From contig MGXG01000005.1 of assembly GCA_001801285.1 (NCBI GenBank), positions 1 to 38,607 of the forward strand: a stretch of 38,607 bases of DNA. The letters are read 5' to 3'. Shown here in pieces: positions 7,680 to 16,831 of this stretch. This DNA is from Gammaproteobacteria bacterium GWE2_37_16. GTDB lineage: Bacteria > Pseudomonadota > Gammaproteobacteria > UBA9339. Positions within the stretch are counted from its first letter, which is position 1. Each line of letters opens with the position of its first letter. The translations under genes and the position numbers were made by a program. The notes beneath the pieces were generated by a model. It did no database searches. It saw only the letters and a list, made by a program, of their open reading frames with translations, and had not been told where the DNA came from.

Positions 7680-10658
7680 TTATGCGTATTTTCGTGTTTC
7701 ACATTTTCCTGAATCTTCAGAATCGGAAAGATTCCCAGCACATCTCATACAAACTTCTGGGTATTCTGGATTTTTGCCAATATCATCACGTCTATGCCAA
7801 CAACGTGGGCATTTTTGGTGTGGGGATTTGGTTACCGTTATCCAAAGTTCTGGATCATCGGTCGCAACAGCTTTTTCATCTCGCTCCGACAATGGTCTAA
7901 TTATTGCCGCTGATGTTATAAAGACAAAACGCAGCTCGTCTTTTTCTGCAAGTTTACGCAACTCCGCAAACTCATCACCACAATACAAAACAACTTCTGC
8001 CTCAAGGCTTGAGCCGATTTCGCCTGCGGCGCGATGTTTTTCTATTTCCTCATTAACTGCGTCCGCTATTCCCGGGGGAGATTCCGGCAGATAAGAAGAC
8101 CAGCATTGCTGATTTAATAAAGCATTGTTTGGATCAGAAGATATATACTCACTCAAAAAAATGGATTCGACTCGCTCTTGAGTTGGCCACATTGCACGCA
8201 TTTCCTGCCAAATTTCTTCTGCAGTAAAACTTAAAACAGGGGCAATACAACGCACCAAAATTTCTAAAACATAATACAAAGCTGTTTGAGCAGAACGACG
8301 TCCATGACTGGATTCAGGCATCGTATATAAACGATCTTTGATGATACTAAAATAAAAATTACTAAGATCGGTAAGGTGTGCTGAAATGACTGAGCGAAAG
8401 ACATAAGGAAAATCATTAGTTTTGTATAAATTACTCACTACATTTTGTGTATAAAATATATTTATTACTGTCGTTCGGTCAAATTGCAATAACTCATTGC
8501 GAGCAACTAAATCTTTTGTTGGATCAAATCCAGCTAAATTACCCAATAAAAAGCGTGCGGTATTTCTGATTAAACGATAAGTATCAATATTGCGCGCTAA
8601 AATCTCGTCTGAAACGGGTAAGTCCTCATACATATAAATCGATGCCGCCCAAAGACGTAAAATATCTGCGCCCAGCGTATCAGTAACTTTTTGCGGCAAA
8701 ATGACATTACCTAAAGATTTCGACATTTTCTTGCCTGCACCATCAACAGTAAAACCATGAGAAACAACTTGTTTGTATGGCGCTTTACCGTTGATTGCTA
8801 GAGAGGTGAGTAATGACGATTGAAACCAACCACGATATTGGTCTGAACCTTCGATATAAAGATCGGCTGGGAAATGCAATTCAGCATGTTCTTTAGCTAC
8901 GCAATAATGCGATACACCTGAATCAAACCAAACATCGAGTGTATCGGTAACTTTTGTATAATCTTCACTGGGATATTCAGGTGCATGTTGTTTTAAAAAT
9001 TCATCCTTGTTTAGTTTTTGCCAAAATTCAATTCCTTCCTGTTCGACACCATTCGCAACAATTTTCAATAATTCATGCCATTGTGGATGCATTTCATCTC
9101 GTGATTCACCACTACTCATATGTACAAAAAGCGCAATAGGCGTTCCCCAAACGCGTTGGCGTGAAATACACCAATCAGGACGATTGCCAACCATTTCTTT
9201 GATGCGTTCTTTGCCGTGCGGTGCTAGCCATTTTACAGTTTCGATTTCTTCCAATGCCATTTGGCGGAGTGATTTACCATGCACGCCTGGTTTATCCATA
9301 AACGCAAACCATTGCCTAGTTGCCAAAAAAATAAGTGGCTTTTTATGTCGCCAGCAATGTGGGTAACTATGCGTTATTTTTTCTTCTTGAATTAAGATTC
9401 CATCTTTGCGTAAATATTCAATTATATCTGGATTAGCATCGAAAACTTTTTTTCCATTAATCAAATCAGGCAAATTACTGCACCATCCTCCAAAACGACC
9501 AAATGCATCCACCATGCATAGCAACATATTCCCTAATTTATCCACGTTATTTTTGTCATAACAAGCTTTAAAATCATCCAAACCATGCATGGGTGCGGTA
9601 TGCACAGCGCCTGTACCAGCATCAACCGTAACGTGCTTACCAAATATAACTGGTACATATTGCCTTTTGTCCGTTTTTATCACAGGTGGCTCTAATCTTG
9701 CTTCATCAAATTGTTCCCCTATAAAGTTGGCAATAACTCGATAATCTTTCACCCCATATCTTTGCATCACACTTTCCAGCAACTCTTTTGCAATTAACAA
9801 TTGTTCCAATTCTCCTTCTACGCCATCCAATACAACACGACATTCAACCAACACATACTCCAACTCCGCATTCAAACACACTGCCTCATTCGCAGGCAAA
9901 GTCCATGGCGTTGTTGTCCAAATTGGTATGCTTGCATTTTTAATATTTTCCAAGCCGAATTTTTCTTGAAAGAATTTTTCAGAATCAACAAATCGAAACC
10001 GCACATCAATCGCTGGTGATTCTTTGTCCTGATATTCAACTTCCGCTTCTGCCAACGCCGAACCACAAGCAGTACACCAATGCACTGGCTTAAATCCGCG
10101 CCCAACATAACCATTTTCTATTATTTCACCTAAGGCACGAATTATATTGGCTTCGTAACTTGGCTTCATTGTTAAATATGGGTTTTCCCAATCACCAAAC
10201 ACACCTAAACGCTTAAATGCCTCACGCTGCACATCGACCTGGCTTGCCGCATATTCGCGACATTTGGCAATAAACTCCTCTTTGGTAATTTTATCCCCTG
10301 CCCGTCCGTGTTTTTTTTCAACATTTAATTCAATCGGCAAACCGTGACAATCCCAACCCGGCACATAAGGCGTTGCATAACCATCCAACATGCGCGATTT
10401 CATAATAATATCTTTGAAAATTTTATTGACGGCATGACCTAAATGAATTTCACCGTTAGCATATGGAGGACCATCATGTAGTGTGAAATTTTCTACAGCT
10501 TCCTTTTTAACTGATTGATTTATATGGCAATTTTGTTTACATATCTTTTGGTAAATGTCTATTTTTTGCCAAAATGCCAAAAACTGTGGTTCGCGTTTAG
10601 CTAAGTCAGCCCGCATGGGGAAATTAGTTTTTGGTAAATTTACTTTGTAATCTGCCAT
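7680..10658 (-). CDS. ileS: Isoleucyl-tRNA synthetase
   Basis: IleS charges tRNA-Ile and edits misactivated valine in the cytoplasm. The 992-residue protein is slightly longer than the E. coli enzyme (938). The class I HIGH motif appears as HLGH at 72-75 after DGPPYANGEI. KMSKS is at 644-648. WTTTPWTLPAN marks the editing domain. The C-terminal zinc finger has CPRCWHRRDD and CMRC, giving four cysteines. The ATG at 10658 follows TTTAGGAAAACCTA, an acceptable ribosome binding site. Upstream, 50 bp away, is a BrnA-like antitoxin gene inserted between ribF and ileS. Downstream (7485-7679) I see no gene before the second toxin-antitoxin module. Several open frames on the plus strand are shadows. 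Confidence 0.97.
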   Translation of the reverse strand: MADYKVNLPKTNFPMRADLAKREPQFLAFWQKIDIYQKICKQNCHINQSVKKEAVENFTLHDGPPYANGEIHLGHAVNKIFKDIIMKSRMLDGYATPYVPGWDCHGLPIELNVEKKHGRAGDKITKEEFIAKCREYAASQVDVQREAFKRLGVFGDWENPYLTMKPSYEANIIRALGEIIENGYVGRGFKPVHWCTACGSALAEAEVEYQDKESPAIDVRFRFVDSEKFFQEKFGLENIKNASIPIWTTTPWTLPANEAVCLNAELEYVLVECRVVLDGVEGELEQLLIAKELLESVMQRYGVKDYRVIANFIGEQFDEARLEPPVIKTDKRQYVPVIFGKHVTVDAGTGAVHTAPMHGLDDFKACYDKNNVDKLGNMLLCMVDAFGRFGGWCSNLPDLINGKKVFDANPDIIEYLRKDGILIQEEKITHSYPHCWRHKKPLIFLATRQWFAFMDKPGVHGKSLRQMALEEIETVKWLAPHGKERIKEMVGNRPDWCISRQRVWGTPIALFVHMSSGESRDEMHPQWHELLKIVANGVEQEGIEFWQKLNKDEFLKQHAPEYPSEDYTKVTDTLDVWFDSGVSHYCVAKEHAELHFPADLYIEGSDQYRGWFQSSLLTSLAINGKAPYKQVVSHGFTVDGAGKKMSKSLGNVILPQKVTDTLGADILRLWAASIYMYEDLPVSDEILARNIDTYRLIRNTARFLLGNLAGFDPTKDLVARNELLQFDRTTVINIFYTQNVVSNLYKTNDFPYVFRSVISAHLTDLSNFYFSIIKDRLYTMPESSHGRRSAQTALYYVLEILVRCIAPVLSFTAEEIWQEMRAMWPTQERVESIFLSEYISSDPNNALLNQQCWSSYLPESPPGIADAVNEEIEKHRAAGEIGSSLEAEVVLYCGDEFAELRKLAEKDELRFVFITSAAIIRPLSERDEKAVATDDPELWITVTKSPHQKCPRCWHRRDDIGKNPEYPEVCMRCAGNLSDSEDSGKCETRKYA

Positions 10659-10708
10659 TAGGTTTTCCTAAATATTTAATATTGAGCTTTCATTAGTTTC
10701 TTGTTGTT

Positions 10709-11026
10709 TTATGAAAATTGCACTTGATGCCTGCAATCGCACATATTACCAGTAGATAACTTATGCAAAACACTTGTAATAAAAGTTTGGTATGGCAATC
10801 CTTCCTCAACAGCCATTTTTTTAATTCTTTCCAAATCACTTTCATAAACTCTAATCGTTATTCTTTTCCCTTTTTTGGGGTAGTCCTTTGCTGCTAATTG
10901 CAACATCTTTTTTGTTTTTTCTTCTTTCTTGGTTGTTGCAGACATAAGTGATGCAAAATTATTTTCCAATTCCTGTTCATCTTCATCTAATTGCACTTGT
11001 TTTGCCTGAGTACTTTTTTTTTTCAT
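10709..11026 (-). CDS. BrnA/CopG-like antitoxin
   Basis: This 105-residue protein has an acidic and basic helical N-terminus. A ribbon-helix-helix-like C-terminal part follows: RITIRVYESDLERIKKMA, then EEGLPYQTFITSVLHKL at about residues 54-92. Antitoxins of this kind bind the BrnT toxin and repress their own promoter. The start overlaps the stop of the BrnT-like gene by 4 bases (ATGA). It ends 50 bp before ileS, so read-through from the toxin-antitoxin promoter could feed ileS. Confidence 0.87.
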   Translation of the reverse strand: MKKKSTQAKQVQLDEDEQELENNFASLMSATTKKEEKTKKMLQLAAKDYPKKGKRITIRVYESDLERIKKMAVEEGLPYQTFITSVLHKLSTGNMCDCRHQVQFS

Positions 11027-11304
11027 AATTTACCTCCGTTTTTTAGATAATATTTTGTTGCTTCTCTACTAGCAAAAACTGTTTTAAGAAATATAAAATC
11101 ATTTTTCACCACAAATGGCATTTGATAGGCATAATTTTCTATCTGTAAAATCGCAACCCATTGGTTTGGATATTTCTTAACATTTGGGTGTTTTTTAACA
11201 TCCAAAACGCCACCTTCTGCTATAGCCAATATAGCATCCTCAAAATTTACCCCTCTTTCCATTTTGAGCTTTTTGTTTTTTTCAGGGTCGAAAATATATT
11301 GCAT
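11023..11304 (-). CDS. BrnT-like toxin (DUF497 family)
   Basis: BrnT proteins are small RelE-fold ribonucleases. The 93-residue protein shows the family start FDPEKNKKLKMERGVNFEDA, a central WVAILQIENYAYQMPFVV strand pair, and the late FLKTVFASREATKYY helix with the conserved Arg. It overlaps its antitoxin by 4 bases. A near-consensus promoter lies at 11338-11367. The pair sits between ribF and ileS, genes that are usually adjacent, so it looks like an insertion. Confidence 0.85.
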   Translation of the reverse strand: MQYIFDPEKNKKLKMERGVNFEDAILAIAEGGVLDVKKHPNVKKYPNQWVAILQIENYAYQMPFVVKNDFIFLKTVFASREATKYYLKNGGKL

Positions 11305-11337
11305 ATATTATGTGGTCAAACTTACATTATTTTGTTC

Positions 11338-11367
11338 AGATTACATCTAATGCGCATCTTTTGTCAA
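11338..11367 (-). promoter_or_regulatory. Sigma70-type promoter of the brnT-brnA module
   Basis: Minus-strand TTGACA (11362-11367) is a perfect -35. An 18-base spacer separates it from TAATCT (11338-11343). Transcription would start near 11331, about 27 bases before the brnT ATG. It may also supply ileS, which lies downstream without an obvious promoter of its own. Confidence 0.6.
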
Positions 11368-11431
11368 CAATCGGTAACTGTTTTCAGGTCAGTTAATATT
11401 CACTCTTCTTCGCCAACACATATGAGTATAA

Positions 11432-12388
11432 TCATGTAGAAAATGATTTCCTTATCTTATCAAAAACAAACTCCTTTGCCCTAGCAACATCCAAACCAAT
11501 TTGATTCTTCAATTCCATAAAATCCGCAAACTTCTTTTCATCTCTTAATTTATGCAAAAAATCCACTGTGATTTTACGTTGATAAATATTTTCCGTAAAA
11601 TCAAATATATAAACCTCAAGCAGGAGTTTTTTTCCACCAACTGTTGGTCGAAACCCAATATTAGCAACTCCATAATGTTTTTTCTTATCATCTAAGTCAT
11701 GAACGCGCGCTACATAAACACCAGCGAGTGGCAAAACCTTATGATGCAAAGCAATATTGGCAGTCGGAAAACCCAAATCACGCCCAACTTTATCTCCATG
11801 CACCACTCTTCCTGTAATACCATATGCCCTTCCAAGTATTTTCGTAGCATTTGCCAAATCACCTTTTTCTAGATAATTACGAATCCCAGTACTACCAACC
11901 CTTACACCATCGACCTTATACGCTGGCACAACAACGACAGAAAAATTATGTTTTACTCCATGTTGCAAAAGTTCACCTCCTCCTTCTTTATCACAACCAA
12001 AAACAAAATCATCACCAACAACCAGCCCTTTAATATGTAAGTTAGCTATCAATACTCGCTGTATAAAATCATCAGCCGATAATTTTGCCAACCTCTCATC
12101 AAAACGTAAACACAAAACCCGATCAATACCTACTTGGCGCAAAATCTTTATTTTCTCAACCAAAGTAGTTAAACGCGGTAGCTTTTTTTCATTCGATTGA
12201 AAATATTCTACCGGTTGTGGTTCGAAAAGAATAACGGTAGATGGCAAACCATGCGCTTGCGCACTTTGCCGTAAACGCGCCAATATTTGTTGATGTCCTA
12301 AATGGACGCCATCAAAATTACCAATAGTTGCAATGCAAGAATCAGCAAATGGAGAAAGAGAATTAAGACCGCGGATAATTAGATGCAT
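11432..12388 (-). CDS. ribF: Bifunctional riboflavin kinase / FMN adenylyltransferase RibF
   Basis: RibF phosphorylates riboflavin to FMN and adenylylates FMN to FAD. The 318-residue protein begins with the adenylyltransferase domain, which has TIGNFDGVHLGH at 21-32. The C-terminal kinase domain starts near residue 185 and shows GRVVHGDKVGRDLGFPTANI and YGVANIGFRPTVGG. The length matches E. coli (313). It lies 4 bp after lpxH, so the two are probably co-transcribed. Downstream, where ileS is expected, the BrnT/BrnA-like module intervenes. Confidence 0.96.
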   Translation of the reverse strand: MHLIIRGLNSLSPFADSCIATIGNFDGVHLGHQQILARLRQSAQAHGLPSTVILFEPQPVEYFQSNEKKLPRLTTLVEKIKILRQVGIDRVLCLRFDERLAKLSADDFIQRVLIANLHIKGLVVGDDFVFGCDKEGGGELLQHGVKHNFSVVVVPAYKVDGVRVGSTGIRNYLEKGDLANATKILGRAYGITGRVVHGDKVGRDLGFPTANIALHHKVLPLAGVYVARVHDLDDKKKHYGVANIGFRPTVGGKKLLLEVYIFDFTENIYQRKITVDFLHKLRDEKKFADFMELKNQIGLDVARAKEFVFDKIRKSFST

Positions 12389-12392
12389 ACAC

Positions 12393-13145
12393 TTACATTA
12401 CAGATAACATCTCACACTCGCTATTACTTTCATAAAACAACGCAGTAGCAATGTTTTGCTCTTTTTCTTCCCATGAACCTAACACAATATGGCGCATTCT
12501 TTTGCCATCCTGATTTGTTTCCTCGATCAATGGCATATGGATATGTCCATGAATAATTTGATCGACGTTGAATTTTTGCATCATTAATAACGCTTCTTTT
12601 TGTACCGTATTTTTCAGATCCACACGCGAACGGCTCAAACCACGTATACAACTTAAGGTATGAACGAAAGAAGCAGCATTTTTACGAATACAAAAAGGTA
12701 AACTAAGAAACATTTGTTGTCGCACTTTATCACGAGTTAAAGCACGAAATTTCGCGTACAACGCATCTTTACCACAAAGCAAATCTCCGTGCGTCAATAA
12801 GGTTTTCCGCCCATAAAGGTCAATCACCGTCGGATCTTCCAAAAGAATACAATCGCTATCGTAAGCAAAATCTTTACCAAGCAAAAAATCACGATTGCCA
12901 GACATCAAAAAAACCTTAGTGCCGCTAACAACAAGCTGTTGCAAAGCAATTCTTACTTGTTTCGCTAAAATACCGCGATCATCATCACCCGCCCAAACAA
13001 CAAATAAATCACCCAAAATATATAATGCCTCCGCTTCTTTTGCCTTAGTTTGCAAAAACAAAAAAAAAGCAGCAACGGTTTTCGGATGAGATACATCTAA
13101 ATGCAAATCGGCGATAAAAAGGGTTTGTGGTTTTTTATTGTTCAT
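12393..13145 (-). CDS. lpxH: UDP-2,3-diacylglucosamine hydrolase LpxH
   Basis: LpxH cleaves UDP-2,3-diacylglucosamine to lipid X plus UMP in lipid A synthesis, at the cytoplasmic face of the inner membrane. The 250-residue protein has the calcineurin-like metal-binding set FIADLHLD (D13, H15), ILGDLF (D46), GNRDFLLG, THGDLLC and IIHGHIHMP. All keep the spacing of the E. coli enzyme with a 5-residue offset. Its presence supports a Gram-negative host with lipid A. It is the first gene of the run lpxH-ribF; upstream is a repeat-rich divergent gap shared with cysS. Confidence 0.95.
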   Translation of the reverse strand: MNNKKPQTLFIADLHLDVSHPKTVAAFFLFLQTKAKEAEALYILGDLFVVWAGDDDRGILAKQVRIALQQLVVSGTKVFLMSGNRDFLLGKDFAYDSDCILLEDPTVIDLYGRKTLLTHGDLLCGKDALYAKFRALTRDKVRQQMFLSLPFCIRKNAASFVHTLSCIRGLSRSRVDLKNTVQKEALLMMQKFNVDQIIHGHIHMPLIEETNQDGKRMRHIVLGSWEEKEQNIATALFYESNSECEMLSVM

Positions 13146-13184
13146 ATGGCATTTTAATTATGATATCGTACTAATTATAGTTGC

Positions 13185-13345
13185 GTAGCCGCAGACTGTA
13201 GCCGCAGACTTCAGTCTGCGTAACATACATCCCGTGCACGCCAATATATAATACAATTTGGTGTAGCCGCAAGCTTTAGCTTGCGTTATTATATGTACAA
13301 TAATTAACCCGCAGACTAAAGTCTGCGGCTACAGTCTGCGGCTAC
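13185..13345. repeat. REP-like palindromes between lpxH and cysS (three elements)
   Basis: Element one (13185-13224) has the left arm GTAGCCGCAGACT twice in a row, then the right arm AGTCTGCG. Element two (13263-13288) is a simple palindrome, GTAGCCGCAAGCTTTAGCTT followed by GCG. Element three (13309-13345) is the opposite orientation with the CTGCGGCTAC arm doubled. They fill most of the 245-bp divergent gap, which must also hold promoters for lpxH and cysS. I could not pick those promoters out confidently. Confidence 0.9.
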
Positions 13346-13390
13346 AAAATCCCTAAAAATAAAAATTCAATAATTTAAAATTTCCATCTT

Positions 13391-14815
13391 ATGTTACACC
13401 TATACAACACCCCTTCCAAAACCAAAGAACCTCTACAACCAATCAAACCAGGAAAAATCGGTTTGTACGTATGCGGACTCACCGTCTACAATTACTGCCA
13501 TGTCGGCAATGCACGGGTTTCCGTCGTGTTTGACGTTTTAACGCGTTATTTACGCACCTTAGGTTATGAGGTAACTTATGTCCGCAATATAACTGACATC
13601 GATGATAAAATAATACACCGCGCCCAGGTTTTGCGCATGAGTGTGCCAGAGTTAACACAACAATTCATTCTTGCTCTGCACGAAGACGAAGCAGCGCTAG
13701 GTAATATTCCACCGACTGCTGAACCACGCGCTACTGACAATATTCCGGAAATGATCGCATTAATTGATACTCTTCTTCGGGAAAAATATGCCTATATTGC
13801 AAAAAACGGCGATATTTACTATGAAGTTAGCAAATTTAAAGCTTATGGTGAATTTGCCCATCAAAATCTGGATAACTTACGCGCCGGCACACGCGTTGAA
13901 GTTGAAACCGCTAAACGCGATCCTTTAGATTTCGTACTTTGGAAAAAAGCCAAACCAGGAGAACCATCCTGGGCGTCGCCCTGGGGAGATGGTCGCCCTG
14001 GCTGGCATACTGAGTGCGTCGTTATGTCGGCTTTACACTTAGATGAACGTTTTGATATTCACGGTGGTGGAGCTGATTTAAAATTCCCACATCATCAAAA
14101 TGAAGTCGCTCAAGCGGAAGCGATTTACAACCATCCGGTAGTTAATATTTGGATGCACGTTGGTTTTGTTGAATTCAACCATGAGAAAATGTCGAAATCA
14201 AAAGGCAATTTCTTCACTTTGCGTGAAGTTTTAAAAGAATATCATCCAGAAGTTGTGCGTTTATTTTTGTTGTCGAGCCATTATCGCAGCCCTCTCGATT
14301 ATACAGTTGAGAATTTAAACATGACACACGCCTCTTTGCGACGCCTTTACACTGCTATCAAAGACGTGAAAGAAAAAATGATCATTGACGCAACTATGAT
14401 AGATCATATCCGAAAAAATAATTTGGAAATTGATGCTGTTTACCAACAATTTTTTGCTGGAATGAATGACGATTTAAACACGCCACTTGCTATATCTTAC
14501 TTATTTAACCTGGCTCACAACATCAATAAACTACGTGAACAGGGAGATATTGTGCAGGTCGAACAATACGCTACCGTTCTGCGCTATTTAGGGCGTAATA
14601 TTTTTGGTATTTTACAAAAAAACCCGGATACGTTTTTACGCGGCGACAGCAGCGGTTTGGATGTTAACAAAATAGAACAATTAATCAACGAACGCCAGGA
14701 AGCAAGAAAAAACAAAGATTGGAAAACATCTGACCAAGTTCGCGATGAGCTAACACGAATGGGTGTTGAGCTTGAAGATACCCCAACTGGAACAAGCTGG
14801 AAAAAAACAAGCTAA
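13391..14815 (+). CDS. cysS: Cysteinyl-tRNA synthetase
   Basis: CysS charges tRNA-Cys. The 474-residue protein (E. coli 461) has the zinc ligand C28 in LYVCGLTVYNY, the HIGH equivalent HVGN at 37-40, GWHTECVVMSA with the second zinc Cys, HGGGADLKFPHH with the His ligand, and KMSKS at 266-270. The C-terminal anticodon-binding part ends in basic residues. The start ATG at 13391 lacks a strong Shine-Dalgarno. It is a lone plus-strand gene flanked on both sides by REP-like palindromes, so it is probably monocistronic. The 3' palindromes at 14882-14992 lie between it and convergent cvpA. Confidence 0.97.
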   Translation: MLHLYNTPSKTKEPLQPIKPGKIGLYVCGLTVYNYCHVGNARVSVVFDVLTRYLRTLGYEVTYVRNITDIDDKIIHRAQVLRMSVPELTQQFILALHEDEAALGNIPPTAEPRATDNIPEMIALIDTLLREKYAYIAKNGDIYYEVSKFKAYGEFAHQNLDNLRAGTRVEVETAKRDPLDFVLWKKAKPGEPSWASPWGDGRPGWHTECVVMSALHLDERFDIHGGGADLKFPHHQNEVAQAEAIYNHPVVNIWMHVGFVEFNHEKMSKSKGNFFTLREVLKEYHPEVVRLFLLSSHYRSPLDYTVENLNMTHASLRRLYTAIKDVKEKMIIDATMIDHIRKNNLEIDAVYQQFFAGMNDDLNTPLAISYLFNLAHNINKLREQGDIVQVEQYATVLRYLGRNIFGILQKNPDTFLRGDSSGLDVNKIEQLINERQEARKNKDWKTSDQVRDELTRMGVELEDTPTGTSWKKTS

Positions 14816-14881
14816 CATCTCAAAGAAATCTTAGAAATCTGCAAAAGTACCCTAGACGCAGGCTTCGTAGCGCCAAGTTTC

Positions 14882-14992
14882 GTAGCCGCAGGCTTCAGCC
14901 TGCGTTATAATAAGTTTCCATCTTGTAAGGTCGGTAATAATTCCCAAGTTTAATACGCAAGCTAAAGCTTGCGGCTACGTGCTTGCGGCTAC
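14882..14992. repeat. REP-like palindromes between cysS and cvpA (two elements)
   Basis: The first is 14882-14907 (GTAGCCGCAGGCTTCAGCCT then GCG), preceded by a degraded copy near 14853-14880. The second is 14955-14992 in the opposite orientation with a doubled CTTGCGGCTAC arm. It ends 2 bases before the cvpA stop. In this convergent gap (cysS plus, cvpA minus) the hairpins could serve as a two-way transcription end. Confidence 0.88.
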
Positions 14993-14993
14993 T

Positions 14994-15644
14994 TTATTTA
15001 GAAAACAACCCACCTAAAGATGTCCCTTGGGATTGCCCACCACTCACACCACCCATAATATTGCCTACTTGCGATTTAATCGTGCTGGTAACACTGTTCG
15101 TAATAGAATCGACATTTATATTAGGCATGGAAACATTAGGTATACTAATACCGGTAACGGAACCAAGATCGCCAATATTTTTCGGTATATAACCACGCAA
15201 CCAAGTCACAACGCCAGAAAAATGTGGTATTAAAACCGATTGTTTCCACCATGGGCTTTCAGGAAAAGATGTCATAGTACACAGTAAAAGCAATGCTCCC
15301 ACAATTAAAGAACCGCGAGCAAACCCAAAAGCTATACCTAGAATATGATCTATCCCGCCCAAACCAATCTGGGTAATAATACTACGCACTAAAAGCCCGA
15401 CGATAGCGCCCACCAATAAAACACCAATAAAAATACAGGTAAAAGATGCGGCAATTTGTAAAGATGGTGTCTGAAAATAATGACTAAAATAACCAACAAA
15501 AGCGTTGTTATATTTAAAAGCCGCCACAAATGCCAAAATCCAGGTAGTTAATGAAAGTGCTTCTTTCACAAAACCCCGCATTAAACCGATCAACACAGAA
15601 GCGCCAAGAATAAAAATAATAATGTAATCTGCTAGTGTGAACAT
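14994..15644 (-). CDS. cvpA: CvpA family membrane protein
   Basis: CvpA proteins are small inner-membrane proteins needed for colicin V export in E. coli and linked to envelope tolerance. The 216-residue protein starts MFTLADYIIIFIL and shows the family pattern GLMRGFVKEALSL then W at about 24-41. It has four membrane segments within the first 130 residues, with FARGSLIVGALLLL as the fourth. The C-terminal 70 residues are Gly/Ser/Asn-rich (NVSMPNINVDS, GGVSGGQSQG) and look disordered. purF, the usual partner downstream, is absent; a 566-bp repeat region lies on its 5' side. Confidence 0.88.
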   Translation of the reverse strand: MFTLADYIIIFILGASVLIGLMRGFVKEALSLTTWILAFVAAFKYNNAFVGYFSHYFQTPSLQIAASFTCIFIGVLLVGAIVGLLVRSIITQIGLGGIDHILGIAFGFARGSLIVGALLLLCTMTSFPESPWWKQSVLIPHFSGVVTWLRGYIPKNIGDLGSVTGISIPNVSMPNINVDSITNSVTSTIKSQVGNIMGGVSGGQSQGTSLGGLFSK

Positions 15645-16210
15645 AAGTGAAATTTTTAATTTTATGTGGCGTTGTGGAATAATTGAAAAAACTATGACGT
15701 AGCCGCAGACTTTATAGTCTGCGTAACTTACAATTATTGCACCTAATATATCGCAGGCTAAAGCCTGCGGCTACAAAATCGTTATTAATGCGAATTATTT
15801 AACAACGCCATTTTATGTTATTAATATTGAATTAATTTTACCGAAGATGGAAAGAAATAGCTATCGTAAATGATTTATTGGTTTTTATTTTTTGGTAAAT
15901 ATTTTTTTACTGATTGTTTGCTGGTTACAATTACGTAGGCACAAACCCGTAGCCGCAGGCTTTAGCCTGCGCGGTCGATTATGCGTATATATTTTGAATA
16001 ACATAATATTGTATAAATACTAAAATCTAAAACCCAAATCGGCAAATAACAACAGCCCAAATACATAAAATTAGATATATAAAATTCAGAAACCCAAAAC
16101 ATCAAAGCCAAATTAAAATTCGAGCCAAAATTGATACGCAGTCTAAAGTTTGCGGCTACAAAAAGATAAATCAGGTTAAAGCCTGCGGCTACGGGATTGC
16201 GACTGGGGAG
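15645..16210. repeat. Gene-free 566-bp region with five REP-like palindromes
   Basis: Palindromes lie at 15698-15727 (CGTAGCCGCAGACTTTATAG plus right arm), 15752-15774, 15948-15972, 16136-16159 and a degraded one at 16172-16194. Orientations alternate: the GTAGCCGC arm is on the left at 15698 and 15948, and GCGGCTAC is on the right at 15752, 16136 and 16172. The rest is AT-rich with no coding frame I can support. This is the boundary between cvpA and the restriction island. Confidence 0.88.
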
Positions 16211-16831
16211 TTACAAATTCTCCGCCATAAGCTCAGCTTGTTTCAATACATTTTCAGTCGCCAATAATTGCATATCTGGCGGATAACCGTATTTATTTAA
16301 AATCCTTTTTACATCGCGGCGCAGTCTTGCCCGAACGCTTTCTTTAAGCGTCCAGTCAAGAGTTGCATTTCCTTCAATACTCTTAAATACCTCAATAGCA
16401 ATAACAGCTAATTGCTTATCTCCCAACACGTCTTTTGCACTTTTGTTGTTGGCAAGTGCATCGTAAAAAGCCAATTCATCTTCGCGTAAATTCAGCTCTT
16501 CTCCGCGTTTATCTGATGTCCGTATGTCTTTTGCAAGCCTGATTAGCTCCTCAATTACTTGAGCGGCAGTAATTAAGTTATTTAGATATTTCTTAATTGC
16601 ATTCCCTAGCATTTCAGAAAATTTCTTACTTTGAATAAGATTTTTTCTTGTTCTGATTTTGATCTCATCATTCAAAATCTTTTTTAAAAGTTCCAAAGCA
16701 AGATTTTTTCGCGGCATGTGTTTAATTTCTTCCAAAAACTCGTCCGATAAAATTGAAATATCTGGTTTTTTAATTCCAGCCGCATCAAAAATATCAATAA
16801 TACCTTCGGAAACAACCGCTTTGTCTACAAT
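16211..16831 (-). pseudogene. hsdR: HsdR C-terminal part, separated by a premature stop
   Basis: This stretch follows in the same frame directly after the TAA at 16832-16834 that ends the main hsdR frame. It reads IVDKAVVSEGIIDIFDAAG, then KKPDISILSDEFLEEIKHMP, and on to the stop at 16211, 206 codons in all. It is the helical C-terminal domain of type I restriction R subunits (MPRKNLALELLKKILNDEIK, EELNLREDELAFYDALANN), which contacts the methyltransferase core. The open frame from the internal ATG at 16735 (174 residues) could be made separately, but no ribosome binding site was evident. Together with the upstream frame the protein would have about 1036 residues, a normal HsdR length. Confidence 0.88.

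Noticed and set aside
16211..16735. Separate small gene downstream of hsdR
   Set aside because: It is in the same frame as hsdR and is the family's C-terminal domain; only one stop codon separates them.
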